Positions 36,303-45,450 of a stretch of 58,264 nt of DNA are shown here, piece by piece. Each line of letters opens with the position of its first letter. The stretch's first letter is position 1. The stretch is from contig DCCG01000034.1 in NCBI GenBank assembly GCA_002314145.1, positions 1 through 58,264 of the forward strand, read 5' to 3'. The position numbers and the translations under genes were made by a program. The notes beneath the pieces are model-generated. The model worked only from the letters and a program-made list of their open reading frames with translations. It searched no databases and was not told the origin of the DNA. This DNA is from Thalassolituus sp. UBA1087 (GTDB lineage: Bacteria; Pseudomonadota; Gammaproteobacteria; Pseudomonadales; Oceanobacteraceae).

Positions 36303-37298
36303 ATGAACAGAAAGACTCTGCTCATCCCCCTGTTGATTATCATTGTTGCTGCCGTGGCCGTTGGCTGGCACTGGCTGAAGGGCGACCCGTTACCTGAAGG
36401 TCTGTACAGCACCAATGGCCGTCTGGAAGCGGAACAGGTTCAGGTGGCGACCAAAACCGCCGGGCGTGTCGCCGAGGTGCTGGTCAGTGAAGGTCAGCTG
36501 GTGCACAAAGGTGATCTGCTGGTGCGCATGGACAATCAACAGTTGCTGGCCCGTAAGCGCGAAGCCGAAGCTCAGATTGCCGCCGCCGAGCTGGCCTATG
36601 AAGAAGCCGATGCCGGCGTAGAACAGCGCCAGGCCCAGCTGAAGCTGGCAGACAGTGAACTGAAACGGGCAAAATCCATGTTTGCCAAAGGTGTCGCACC
36701 ACAGGAAACCCTGGATCAGGCGCAGACCCAATATGATTCGGCCAAAGCCGCCCTGCGCCTCAGCAAAGCCACGGCGAACCGCGCCCAGGCCAGTACCGAA
36801 GCGGCCCGTGCTGCCCGTGCCGAACTGATGACGCTGCTGGAAGATACCGATATCAAAGCGCCCAGAGACGGCCGCATTCAATACGTGCTGGCCCAGGCCG
36901 GTGAAGTCTTATCCGCTGGCGGACGGGTGGTCACCATTCTGGATATCAGTGATGTCTATATGACGGTATTTCTGCCCGCCACGGTGGCCGGTAAGCTGAG
37001 CCTCAACGATGAAGCCAAACTGGTTCTCGACCCCATCCCGGAATATGTTATTCCGGCTCAGGTTTCCTTTGTGGCCACTGACGCCCAGTTTACGCCCAAA
37101 TCGGTGGAAACCAGTGAGCAGCGCAATAACCTGATGTTCCGCGTCAAACTCAGTATCCGTCCGGATTTGCTGAAAACCTACGAAGAGCTGGTCAAAACCG
37201 GTATCCGCGGCATGGGTTATGTGCGTACCGACAGCCGTATACCCTGGACGGAAGAACTCAGTAAACCTTTACCCAGACCTGCCCCCGTCAGCGAATAA
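36303..37298 (+). CDS. HlyD-family membrane fusion protein (YhiI/YbhG-like)
   Basis: A 331-residue periplasmic adaptor. TM at about 5-22, then a biotinyl-lipoyl half (NGRLEAEQVQVATKTAGRVAEVLVSEGQLVHKGDLLVRMD), a long alpha-hairpin (about 75-185) and the second lipoyl half (KAPRDGRIQYVLAQAGEVL) followed by the beta-barrel. It lies 41 bases upstream of a fused ABC ATPase/permease and a second permease, the layout of E. coli yhiI-rbbA-yhhJ. Its job would be to link those inner-membrane parts to an outer-membrane channel encoded elsewhere. The substrate is unknown. Confidence 0.9.
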   Translation: MNRKTLLIPLLIIIVAAVAVGWHWLKGDPLPEGLYSTNGRLEAEQVQVATKTAGRVAEVLVSEGQLVHKGDLLVRMDNQQLLARKREAEAQIAAAELAYEEADAGVEQRQAQLKLADSELKRAKSMFAKGVAPQETLDQAQTQYDSAKAALRLSKATANRAQASTEAARAARAELMTLLEDTDIKAPRDGRIQYVLAQAGEVLSAGGRVVTILDISDVYMTVFLPATVAGKLSLNDEAKLVLDPIPEYVIPAQVSFVATDAQFTPKSVETSEQRNNLMFRVKLSIRPDLLKTYEELVKTGIRGMGYVRTDSRIPWTEELSKPLPRPAPVSE

Positions 37299-37339
37299 TC
37301 ACTGACGGTAATGCATTCTATGGTTCCCTGGAGTAAAGC

Positions 37340-40096
37340 ATGACGGACGTCGCACAGGTCCAGAATCTGACCCACCGTTACGGTGACACCATCGCTGCCG
37401 ATGACATCAGTCTGACGGTTCCTGCCGGTGTCATGGCCGGCTTCATCGGTCCCGACGGGGTTGGTAAATCCACCCTGCTCGCTATTATATCCGGTACCCG
37501 CAAAATTCAGCCCGGCCAGCACAGCGGAGCCAATCAGGTCACTGTGCTGGATGGCGATATCGGCGATAACGCTCACCGCCGCCGCAACCAGCCCCGCATT
37601 GCTTACATGCCACAGGGTCTGGGAAAAAACCTCTACCCGACCCTGAGCGTGGCGGAAAACCTGAACTTCTTTGGCAACCTGTTTGGCCAGGATGCCGAAG
37701 AACGCCGGCAGCGTATTCTGCAGCTGACCCGGGCGACCGGACTGGACCCTTTTCTGGAGCGTCCGGCAGGCAAACTGTCTGGCGGTATGAAACAGAAACT
37801 CGGTCTGTGCTGTGCATTAATTCATGACCCGGACCTGTTAATTCTTGATGAGCCCACCACCGGGGTTGACCCTTTATCGCGCCAGCAATTCTGGCAGCTG
37901 ATCAGCGATATCCGCCGACAGCGCCCGCAGATGAGTGTTCTGGTGGCGACCGCCTATATGGAAGAAGCCCAGCAATTCGACTGGCTGGCCGCTATGGACG
38001 ATGGCAAAGTCATCGCCACCGGTACGCCTCAGTCATTACTGCAGCGCACCGCAAAAGACACACTGGAAGAAGCTTTTATTGCATTATTACCGCCGGAAAA
38101 ACGCGATGGTCATACCGGAGTAGAGGTTCCGCCAATCAATGAATCCGATGCAGAGCCTGCTATTCAGGCCTCGCATTTAACGCGTAAATTCGGTGATTTC
38201 ACCGCCGTTGATGATGTCTCGTTTGAAATTCAGCGCGGCGAAATTTTTGGTTTTCTGGGGTCCAATGGCTGTGGCAAAACCACCACCATGAAGATGCTCA
38301 CCGGGCTGCTGCCCTTCACGTCCGGTGAAGCCCGTTTATTCGGCCAGTTACCGGAAGCGGATGATCTCGAAACCCGTAAGCGCGTAGGTTATATGTCACA
38401 GAGTTTTTCTCTGTACGCAGAAATTTCCGTGCGCCGTAACCTGGAACTGCATGCCCGTCTTTACGCCCTGGGGGAAGAAAAATCCGCCCGGCGGATTGAA
38501 ACTGTAATGGAGGAATTCGGCCTGCAGGAAGTGGCTGAACAACAGCCCGCCAGTCTGCCGCTGGGCATCCGTCAGCGTCTGCAACTGGCAGTCGCGGTGC
38601 TGCACGATCCGGATATTCTGATTCTGGATGAGCCCACGTCCGGCGTTGACCCGGTGGCACGGGACCAGTTCTGGACCCATCTGGTGGATTTATCACGCAA
38701 CAAAGGCGTCACCATTTTTATTTCCACCCACTTTATGAACGAGGCGGAACGCTGCGACCGTATCTCTCTGATGCATGCCGGTAAGGTACTGGCCGTGGGT
38801 CAACCCACAACACTGGCCCGGCAACGTGGCAGTGATTCTCTGGAAGAAGCCTTCGTTGATTATCTGAAAGAGGCCGCCGGTATTGAAGAAAACACCGCCC
38901 CTGATGATGCCGCCGGCGAGCTGGATAATCCCGGCACGGAAGCGGCTGCAGCACAGCCTCAGCGCAGGGGGTTCAATTTCCGTCGTTGGTGGGCCTACGC
39001 CTGGCGCGAAAGTCTGGAAATTCAGCGCGACCCTATCCGTCTGATTTTTGCTCTGTTCGGACCACTGATTCTTATGATCACCTTTGGCTACGGCATTACC
39101 TTTGATGTGGAAAATATCCGCTATGCCATCATTGATCATGATCAGTCGCGTGAAAGCCGCCTGTTGACGGAAGGTCTGTCAGGGTCGCGGTATTTTGAAC
39201 AGCAGGCCTCGCCTGCTTCCCGCGACGATGCCATTGAAAAAATGCGCACCGGCAAGCTGACGCTATTGATTGAGATTCCACCGGATTTTGGTAAGCATTT
39301 TATTCTTGGCTGGGAACCGGAACTGGGCATCACCATTGATGGGGCCATGCCTTTTAAGGCAGAAACCACATCCGGCTACATTCAGGGCCTGCTGTTGCAG
39401 GAGCTGCAGCAGATTTCTGCCGAAAATGCGCTGGCCAGCAACGTATCCTATCCGGTCAATGTTGAGAACCGGTTTGAATATAATCAGGCCTTCAAAAGTG
39501 TGTATTCCATTGTCCCCGGTGTGATCATGCTGATGCTGGCACTGATTCCGGCCATGATGACAGCAGTCGGTATTGTGCGGGAAAAAGAAACCGGCTCCAT
39601 CGCCAATTTTTATTCCACACCAGTGTCACGGCTGGAGTTTCTGCTGGGCAAACAGGCGCCCTATGTGGCGATTTCATTTCTCAGTTATATCACTCTGCTG
39701 ATTATGGCAACTACTCTGTTTGGTTTACCGGTCAGGGGCAATATTTTTGCCTTATCTCTGGGCGCTCTCATGTATGTAACCGCTACCACCGGGTTCGGTA
39801 TGGTTATTTCGACCTTTACCAAAACCCAGGTTGCTGCCATTTTCGCTTCTGTGATTTTAAGCGTACTGCCGGCGGTCAACTTCTCAGGGCTGCTGTCTCC
39901 GGTTTCCTCGTTATCCGGTCCGGGTTACGTTATTGGCACGGCCTTTCCGTCCTCCTGGTTCCAGCAGATCAGCATCGGCTCTTTTACCAAAGGACTGCCG
40001 CTGCATGAACTCTGGCCGAACTATGTGGCACTGGGGATCTTTATTCTGATTTTCACCGGCTGTGCCTGGCTGGGCCTTAAAAAACAGGAGGCCTGA
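37340..40096 (+). CDS. rbbA: RbbA-like fused double ABC ATPase and ABC-2 permease
   Basis: A 918-residue inner-membrane ABC protein. ATPase 1: Walker A GPDGVGKST (37-45), signature LSGGM (146-150), Walker B LLILDEPTTG (166-175). ATPase 2: Walker A GSNGCGKTT (307-315), Walker B ILILDEPTSG (426-435), but the signature is LPLGIRQ (406-412), a weakened form of LSGGQ. The C-terminal part (about 545-918) is an ABC-2 permease (FALFGPLILMITFGYGI, then a large extracytoplasmic domain and five helices). The layout matches E. coli RbbA (YhiH), reported as a ribosome-associated ATPase but built as an exporter. Its stop overlaps the YhhJ-like start by one base (TGATG). Confidence 0.92.
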   Translation: MTDVAQVQNLTHRYGDTIAADDISLTVPAGVMAGFIGPDGVGKSTLLAIISGTRKIQPGQHSGANQVTVLDGDIGDNAHRRRNQPRIAYMPQGLGKNLYPTLSVAENLNFFGNLFGQDAEERRQRILQLTRATGLDPFLERPAGKLSGGMKQKLGLCCALIHDPDLLILDEPTTGVDPLSRQQFWQLISDIRRQRPQMSVLVATAYMEEAQQFDWLAAMDDGKVIATGTPQSLLQRTAKDTLEEAFIALLPPEKRDGHTGVEVPPINESDAEPAIQASHLTRKFGDFTAVDDVSFEIQRGEIFGFLGSNGCGKTTTMKMLTGLLPFTSGEARLFGQLPEADDLETRKRVGYMSQSFSLYAEISVRRNLELHARLYALGEEKSARRIETVMEEFGLQEVAEQQPASLPLGIRQRLQLAVAVLHDPDILILDEPTSGVDPVARDQFWTHLVDLSRNKGVTIFISTHFMNEAERCDRISLMHAGKVLAVGQPTTLARQRGSDSLEEAFVDYLKEAAGIEENTAPDDAAGELDNPGTEAAAAQPQRRGFNFRRWWAYAWRESLEIQRDPIRLIFALFGPLILMITFGYGITFDVENIRYAIIDHDQSRESRLLTEGLSGSRYFEQQASPASRDDAIEKMRTGKLTLLIEIPPDFGKHFILGWEPELGITIDGAMPFKAETTSGYIQGLLLQELQQISAENALASNVSYPVNVENRFEYNQAFKSVYSIVPGVIMLMLALIPAMMTAVGIVREKETGSIANFYSTPVSRLEFLLGKQAPYVAISFLSYITLLIMATTLFGLPVRGNIFALSLGALMYVTATTGFGMVISTFTKTQVAAIFASVILSVLPAVNFSGLLSPVSSLSGPGYVIGTAFPSSWFQQISIGSFTKGLPLHELWPNYVALGIFILIFTGCAWLGLKKQEA

Positions 40097-41220
40097 TGAA
40101 CCTTAAAAATGTCCGTGAACTGGGTTTAAAAGAACTTTTCAGCCTGCGCTCCGACCCGGTTCTGATGTTGCTGATCGTGTATATTTTTTCCATTGCGGTG
40201 TATTCCGTTGCCAATGGCGTGGATTACGACGTGGATAATGCAGCAGTCGCCGTGGTGGATGAAGACCAGTCGGCCCTGTCGCGCAATATTACTGCTGCGT
40301 TATTACCACCGCAGTTCAAAACGCCGCAGGAAATTGCCGCCAGTGATATCGAAGCCGGTCTCGATCAGGGCGACTACCTGTTTATCGTTTCTTTTCCGCC
40401 ACGTTTTGAAAAAGACGTACTGGCAGGTCATCAGCCAGAGGTACAGGTACTGGTGGATGCCACCGCCATTGCCCAGGCCGGTAACGGCGCTAACTATATT
40501 GAGCAGATTATTCAGCGCGAAGCCATTAATGCCCTGTCACCCGGGACTCAGCTTGATGATCTGCTGCCGGTCAAAACCCGTATCCGTAAACTCTTTAATC
40601 CGAATTCGTCGTCAGTATGGTTCAATTCACTGATGCAGGTGATTAACAGTATTACCATTCTTGGTGTGATTCTTACCGGTGCGGCATTAATCCGTGAGCG
40701 CGAACACGGCACCGTAGAGCACCTGCTGGTGATGCCGGTTACACCGGCAGAAATTATGCTGGCGAAAATCTGGGCCAACAGCCTGGTGATTCTGGTGGCG
40801 TCGGTGCTCTCACTGCAACTGGTCGTTAACTGGTGGCTGGACGTACCGGTACAGGGCTCGTTGTTGCTGTATATTTTTGCCTGTGTTCTGTACCTGTTTT
40901 CGGTGACCTCACTGGGAATTATGCTGGGCATCCTCACCAACTCCATGGCGCAGTTCGCTCTGCTGCTGATTCCCATTGTGATCATTATGTATTTACTGTC
41001 CGGCGGGACTACGCCACAGGAAAGCATGCCGGTCTTTCTGCAGCGTATTATGATGTTTTCACCATCAACGCATTTTGTCACCCTGGCGCAGAATATTCTG
41101 TACCGTGGCGCCGGACTGCAGAATGTGTGGCAGGAGTTAGTGATTCTGGCGGGGATTGGTGCGGTGTTTTACAGCATTGCACTGGCTAAATTCCGTAAAG
41201 CCATTGTGACCATGGGATAA
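40096..41220 (+). CDS. ABC-2 permease (YhhJ-like)
   Basis: A 374-residue ABC-2 type permease, partner of the RbbA-like protein. One N-terminal helix (about 22-40) is followed by a large extracytoplasmic domain (about 45-165), then five or six helices (from NSITILGVILTGAALIREREHG near 190, with the family signature EHGTVEHLLVMPVTPAEIMLAKIW, to the C-terminus). It is translated directly from the rbbA stop. Together the three genes form one export system of unknown substrate, running to the end of this gene; no terminator is obvious in the 31-base gap to the converging VF530 gene. Confidence 0.92.
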   Translation: MNLKNVRELGLKELFSLRSDPVLMLLIVYIFSIAVYSVANGVDYDVDNAAVAVVDEDQSALSRNITAALLPPQFKTPQEIAASDIEAGLDQGDYLFIVSFPPRFEKDVLAGHQPEVQVLVDATAIAQAGNGANYIEQIIQREAINALSPGTQLDDLLPVKTRIRKLFNPNSSSVWFNSLMQVINSITILGVILTGAALIREREHGTVEHLLVMPVTPAEIMLAKIWANSLVILVASVLSLQLVVNWWLDVPVQGSLLLYIFACVLYLFSVTSLGIMLGILTNSMAQFALLLIPIVIIMYLLSGGTTPQESMPVFLQRIMMFSPSTHFVTLAQNILYRGAGLQNVWQELVILAGIGAVFYSIALAKFRKAIVTMG

Positions 41221-41251
41221 CCTGGTCACCCGCTTTGCGGCTGCGCCGGGT

Positions 41252-41623
41252 TTACTGATCGCTGTTTTTCTTGGCTTTTGCCCAGGGGTCCGGAACCGCT
41301 TTATTGTTCTGCTGTGTGTTCTGCTGTGGCAGGGGTTTCTTTTGTTGCCTTGCTGCAGGCCGCTGCTGTTGTTTCAGCCGCTGGCGGATACGGCCGACCG
41401 TCTCACCTTCTTTGAATCCGATATAAACCGTCTCTACCTGACTTCTGGCCCAGGGAGTTTTGCGCAGAAACTTGAGGCTGGACTTAATACCGGGATCAGA
41501 CCGGAAACAATTAATCCGCACCAGTTCGCCCATTGTCTCCCAGCCGAATGCCTCCACCAGCTGATTCAGTATCTGTTCCAGGGTGACGCCATTAAGATGA
41601 CGATTGGGATTCTCTGCAGTCAT
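41252..41623 (-). CDS. VF530 family DNA-binding-like protein
   Basis: A 123-residue protein. The N-terminal part (about 8-75: LNGVTLEQILNQLVEAFGWETMGELV, then FRSDPGIKSSLKFLRKTPWAR) is the compact VF530 helical domain, described structurally as a double-stranded DNA-binding-like fold. The C-terminal 45 residues are a disordered Gln/Lys/Pro-rich tail. Function is not established. Its first codons overlap the end of the glycosyltransferase gene by four bases (ATGA), so they are coupled. Confidence 0.87.
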   Translation of the reverse strand: MTAENPNRHLNGVTLEQILNQLVEAFGWETMGELVRINCFRSDPGIKSSLKFLRKTPWARSQVETVYIGFKEGETVGRIRQRLKQQQRPAARQQKKPLPQQNTQQNNKAVPDPWAKAKKNSDQ

Positions 41624-42921
41624 GACGGATTCTCTTGTTTAAGACGGTTTTTGGCTTCAATCCATTGTGCCATGTATTGAGTACTTTTCAGGCTGTGATG
41701 GCGCAGCATCATGCCGTAAAAATGCTGTTGGCGGTGAGCCGTAACATCGGCCATAACCTGCTTGAGGGCAGCGCATAACCTCGGAGCATGAATGGAAAAA
41801 TCAAAGCGCGCTGCGATTAACCGGCGCCCGCGGTCACTGAGTTTCTGCCATTCGCGTTCATCCTGATACAGAGACACCGCGTTGGCCGCCAGAGCCTCCG
41901 CGCTGTCCGCCACCCGTGCACAGGGTTCCTCCGACAGATACATGCCTTCGGCACCGAGCGGGGTTGTGACCGCCGGTGTGCCGGCGTTCGCCGCATCCAG
42001 CAGTTTACCTTTCAGGCCGGCACCAAACCTCAGCGGCGCCAGCAATACCCGCGCAGCCGATATCACAGTCAGGGCATCCGGAGCCCAGCCTTTCACCAGA
42101 AAGCCCTGTTTATCATTGTGCAGCTGAGTGGCCTTTTTCGGCGGATAGGCACCATAAATATGTAATTCCGCAGACGGTAACTGTTGCCGGATCTGTGGCC
42201 AGATATCTTCTTTCAGATAGCGTACCGCATCCCAGTTGGGTTCATGGCGGAAATTACCGATGGAAATAAAATGACGGCGCTGTGAAAAATCAGGCCATTC
42301 TGAGCGCGGCTGCTCTGTTTCCATAAAAGGCAGGTACAAGAGTTGCGAAGCCGGCACCTGAAACTGCTGCTGCAACCACTGCATTTCCGCCTCAGAAATA
42401 ATCAGGCTGAGGTCACAGCGCAGAATAGCGGCGATTTCCCGCACCGCCAGTTCGCTGTGGGCAAATTGTGCCGGCGGAAAGAGCGCGCCGGAGGTGGCCC
42501 CCGCTTTCAGCATCGCATGCCGCGCATGGCGCAGCGAATGCAGATCTTCCGTATCCAGAATGCGGACCGCTGCCGGGCAGCAGTTTTCCACCCGCCAGCC
42601 AAACTGCTCTTCCATCATAAAACGGTCGAACATCACCACGGCCGGATTCAGCGCCTGCAGAAAATGATCAAACGCCGGATCATTCACCGCAATGCGTTGT
42701 GTGCGGATGTGCAGCGCTGCCAGATCGGCGGCGTGATCACTGTATTCTGCCGGCGAGGCATACACCACCTGATACCCTGCCTGCTGGAAGGCACGGATCA
42801 GCTGCAGCATACGGCTGCCGGCGGCCGATGAGCAGGGCTCGGGCCAGACGTAACCAATCACCAGCAAGGTATCGGAGGCAAGCTTAGCGGAGGAAGAAGT
42901 ATCACACGACGAAGACATCAT
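41620..42921 (-). CDS. Glycosyltransferase, GT4-like
   Basis: A 433-residue cytoplasmic glycosyltransferase of GT-B fold. The N-terminal half begins TLLVIGYVWPEPCSSAAGSRMLQLIRAF (a GT4-like donor/acceptor loop). The C-terminal half shows GNFRHEPNWDAVRYL, then LLAPLRFGAGLKGKLLDAANAGTPAVTT, the usual nucleotide-sugar binding region (G-x-K plus E/D-like anchors), as in GT4 proteins. The ATG at 42921 (MMSSSCD) is likely; nine codons upstream are also open. Such genes often serve polysaccharide or LPS decoration, but no polysaccharide cluster is present. VF530 follows with a 4-base overlap. Confidence 0.82.
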   Translation of the reverse strand: MMSSSCDTSSSAKLASDTLLVIGYVWPEPCSSAAGSRMLQLIRAFQQAGYQVVYASPAEYSDHAADLAALHIRTQRIAVNDPAFDHFLQALNPAVVMFDRFMMEEQFGWRVENCCPAAVRILDTEDLHSLRHARHAMLKAGATSGALFPPAQFAHSELAVREIAAILRCDLSLIISEAEMQWLQQQFQVPASQLLYLPFMETEQPRSEWPDFSQRRHFISIGNFRHEPNWDAVRYLKEDIWPQIRQQLPSAELHIYGAYPPKKATQLHNDKQGFLVKGWAPDALTVISAARVLLAPLRFGAGLKGKLLDAANAGTPAVTTPLGAEGMYLSEEPCARVADSAEALAANAVSLYQDEREWQKLSDRGRRLIAARFDFSIHAPRLCAALKQVMADVTAHRQQHFYGMMLRHHSLKSTQYMAQWIEAKNRLKQENPS

Positions 42922-43304
42922 GGCGCGATTATAACGGGCACAGCGCAACCGCCACCAGCGGATTTATCTGCCGTTACAGCCAGCGCTGCGGATAACCAGG
43001 ATGCGCGATCAGGCGGTGATACAGGACTCAGCACAGAAGAATCAGTAAAGTACCGCTGATCACAGGTGTGACAATAAAACGCCACCCTGGCCGGTGAATG
43101 ATGTTTCTGAAAGAAGGCACCATCAGACACCACTGTCCCGGCGCTGATCAGGGGTCAGGACAGCGCAGACCGCACAGCATATAGCCCGGGCGCTGATCTG
43201 AGGATCTGGTTAACCGCCCGCTGCCGGCACTGGTAAAACCACCCATAGGTCAAAGTGGACAAAGTTGATAAACTCCGCTTTTTCACTCGCACAGGCCGGT
43301 TACC
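42922..43304. promoter_or_regulatory. Gap between glycosyltransferase and membrane protein genes, no gene recognised
   Basis: About 380 bases shared by two divergently transcribed genes. Open frames here are short and unlike known proteins. The sequence has no clear terminator or operator. A TTGATA at 43265-43270 lies near a GGTTACC-containing stretch, but I could not assign a promoter. Confidence 0.3.
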
Positions 43305-44120
43305 TTGCTGATTCTCGCCAAAATTCTGATTACGTTTCTGACGGTGCTGCTGCTGGCGAAAGTAGCCGAGCGGATGAGCCCGCGCCACGCCGGATTACTG
43401 GCCGGGTTTCCTCTTGGTACTGCTATTGCTCTGTACTTTTTCGGCTGGCAGCAGGGCGCTGACTTTGCCGCCGAAAGCGCGGTCTACACGCTCTCCGGAC
43501 TCAGTTCAGCCATCTGTCTGGCGTTTGGCTATTGGCTGGTGATCCGCCGTTTGCCGGCGCTGCGCTGGCTACCGCTGGCCATGCTCAGTGGCTTCGGCTG
43601 TTTCTTTGCGGCGTCTTACCTGCTGCAGTACCTGCCCCCGGTCCCGGGGCTCAGTCTGGCTGTGGTTGCCGCCGCCATTATGCTGTTCCGCACCCTGTTC
43701 CGACATATTCCGGAAACTCACATTGATAACGAAGCAGCACCACAAAACCGTCTGAGTCAGCTGCTGGCCGGTAAAACCGCTACCCTGTTATTCCGCGCTT
43801 CCATTGCGACCGCCTCGATTCTGCTGATTACCGCACTGGCTGATGTTCTGGGCCCGGCCCGGGCCGGTCTGCTGGCAGCCTTCCCGGTGAGCTTCTTTCC
43901 ACTGATCCTGATTCTGCATATCAGTCACGGCGCCCGTGTACTCAGCTGCACCATCAAACATTATCCGGATGGCATCGGCGCACTGGCGGTCTACGCTCTG
44001 GCTGTAGTGCATCTGTACCCGGCGCTGGGGCTGCACGCAGGAACCGCGGTGTCACTTCTGTGTTCAGTCATCTACCTGCTGCTGTATGGTCAGATCCGGG
44101 CTTACCGGCAAAAAAGCTGA
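43305..44120 (+). CDS. Membrane protein with internal two-fold repeat
   Basis: A 271-residue integral membrane protein, about nine hydrophobic segments. The N-terminal half contains LLAKVAERMSPRHAGLLAGFPLGTAIALYFF; the C-terminal half contains ITALADVLGPARAGLLAAFPVSFFPLILILH. These align over about 30 residues (a shared x-LGP/SP-R-x-AGLLAxFP core), so the protein looks like an internal duplication, as in small transporters built from inverted repeats. No family name is certain; it is not an obvious known transporter. Only about 110 bases separate it from the next gene on the same strand. Confidence 0.7.
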   Translation: MLILAKILITFLTVLLLAKVAERMSPRHAGLLAGFPLGTAIALYFFGWQQGADFAAESAVYTLSGLSSAICLAFGYWLVIRRLPALRWLPLAMLSGFGCFFAASYLLQYLPPVPGLSLAVVAAAIMLFRTLFRHIPETHIDNEAAPQNRLSQLLAGKTATLLFRASIATASILLITALADVLGPARAGLLAAFPVSFFPLILILHISHGARVLSCTIKHYPDGIGALAVYALAVVHLYPALGLHAGTAVSLLCSVIYLLLYGQIRAYRQKS

Positions 44121-44231
44121 AAAACCGGCGCCAGCTGGTACAATGCGCGCCTCGTAAAAACACTGTAAGTAAAACGCCATCCACACCCGGTTATGCATGG
44201 TGTGACCGGCTCCGACCCGGAAGTGAACCGT

Positions 44232-44801
44232 ATGAAAGAATTTACCACCCCTGATTTTCTCAAAGACGCAGCCACGCTGCTGTCTGCAGACGGCTTTGCG
44301 ACCTCAAATGTCTGGTATCACGGCACCGCCTCCGGACTGGTTGATGCCATCAAAGCAGAAGGGCTGAAAGGCTCCGGTGATACCGAACTGATGGAACGGC
44401 AAATGAAAACGCTGGGAACCATTGGTCACGACACCAGCGATCATAAAGACCCGCTGTTTGTTACCCAGAGCCGGGAGCTGGCGTATTTCTGGGCCAACCA
44501 GAAAGCCCACACCCGCAGCATGTATCTGCAACAACAGGAAACTCCGGTGGTGCTTCAGCTGGAGTTACCCGATGAGCTGAATAAACAGGTGATCACCGAC
44601 GCCGGGGCCGCGGCTCTGGTGCTGGAACCGGGCAACCTGTATCTGTTATGGCTCAAAGAACTGTATAAGGAATACGGGCACACCATGCCGGAACTGGACC
44701 CGTTCAAATGTGACCGTATGGACTTTATGAATAAACTGGGCCTGGCCTATTGTGCCGCCGACATTGCCCCTCAGTACCTGACGCTGCTGCAGGCACAATA
44801 A
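44232..44801 (+). CDS. Hypothetical protein with ART-like YHGT motif
   Basis: A 189-residue soluble protein. Its N-terminus reads VWYHGTASGLVDAIKAEGLKG, the pattern of ADP-ribosyltransferase-fold proteins (Y/H-H-G-T then an amphipathic helix ending in xGL). Later DPLFVTQSRELAYFWANQK and PVVLQLELPDEL resemble the strand-helix-strand that follows in such folds (vylTd..eAxxyA...PvVlxvxl). Catalytic activity is not shown: the usual H-Y-E triad is not fully traceable. The ATG at 44232 gives MKEFTTPDF; an earlier ATG at 44193 is possible. No immunity or partner gene is evident beside it. Confidence 0.55.
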   Translation: MKEFTTPDFLKDAATLLSADGFATSNVWYHGTASGLVDAIKAEGLKGSGDTELMERQMKTLGTIGHDTSDHKDPLFVTQSRELAYFWANQKAHTRSMYLQQQETPVVLQLELPDELNKQVITDAGAAALVLEPGNLYLLWLKELYKEYGHTMPELDPFKCDRMDFMNKLGLAYCAADIAPQYLTLLQAQ

Positions 44802-44825
44802 ACACACCAGTCCTTCCGTCCTGAC

Positions 44826-44852
44826 GCCGCTCGCTTAAGAGCGGCTGTTTTC
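44826..44852 (+). terminator. Terminator after the YHGT protein gene
   Basis: Stem GCCGCTC/GAGCGGC with loop GCTTAA (44826-44845), followed by TGTTTTCCC. It stands 25 bases after the stop codon of the YHGT gene. Confidence 0.75.
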
Positions 44853-44937
44853 CCACCTGATTTATTGATCCAGATTCATATCCCCAGTCTCACTTAGCCT
44901 GAATATAGTGATAGAACAGGAAGAGAGTACCGGGTTT

Positions 44938-45450
44938 ATGAACAACAGACTGGCCAGTGACAATCGACTTTATCCCCACCTGATAACCACACTGATGCTT
45001 ATCTGCGGTGTTAACCTGTCTTTCCTCTCACTGCCGGCCAGAGCAGACACTTTTCTCACGGAACAGGGATTGCGCGACTGTATCGCTTATGAAGAAACGG
45101 CGGCAAAAAAACAGGCAGCAATAGAAAAACTGAAAGACGTGATGGAAGAAGCACAGGAATATATAGATGAATTTGAACGTCAGATGCAGCAGCTGGAGTG
45201 GGAAATTAATCATAGCAGCGGCTCTGAACGCAACGCGCTGATCGACCAATACCGGGCTGCAGGGACACGGCATAATAAATTCGTTGACGTCCATAACCTT
45301 GCCGCGGACAAAATTAACCGCCTGCTCGGACAATACAACACTGCCGTCACCCGCCTCGAAAAACACTGTTACAGCCACCGCGTTAATAGCCGCACGCTGA
45401 ACACCGTATGCGGTGACAGCCGCGAAGGTTATTGCGGGTACTATGAATAG
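44938..45450 (+). CDS. Predicted exported coiled-coil protein
   Basis: A 170-residue protein I do not recognise. A hydrophobic segment (about 16-36, LITTLMLICGVNLSFLSLPARA) ends in LPARA-D, a likely signal peptidase I site, so it is probably periplasmic. Residues about 48-120 are a coiled coil (KQAAIEKLKDVMEEAQEYIDEFERQMQQLEWE, HNLAADKINRLLGQYN). The C-terminus has four Cys (HCYS, TVCGDS, YCGYYE), possibly disulfides. I use the ATG at 44938; a GTG/ATG 10 codons earlier is possible. Just after its stop codon are three copies of a 17-base repeat. Confidence 0.6.
   Translation: MNNRLASDNRLYPHLITTLMLICGVNLSFLSLPARADTFLTEQGLRDCIAYEETAAKKQAAIEKLKDVMEEAQEYIDEFERQMQQLEWEINHSSGSERNALIDQYRAAGTRHNKFVDVHNLAADKINRLLGQYNTAVTRLEKHCYSHRVNSRTLNTVCGDSREGYCGYYE

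Noticed and set aside
41221..41251. Terminator between the YhhJ-like and VF530 genes
   Set aside because: Only weak, mispaired stems can be drawn in the 31-base gap and no U-run follows a good stem.
42922..43304. Small minus-strand open frames upstream of the glycosyltransferase
   Set aside because: About 70-77 codons with no ribosome site or family likeness.
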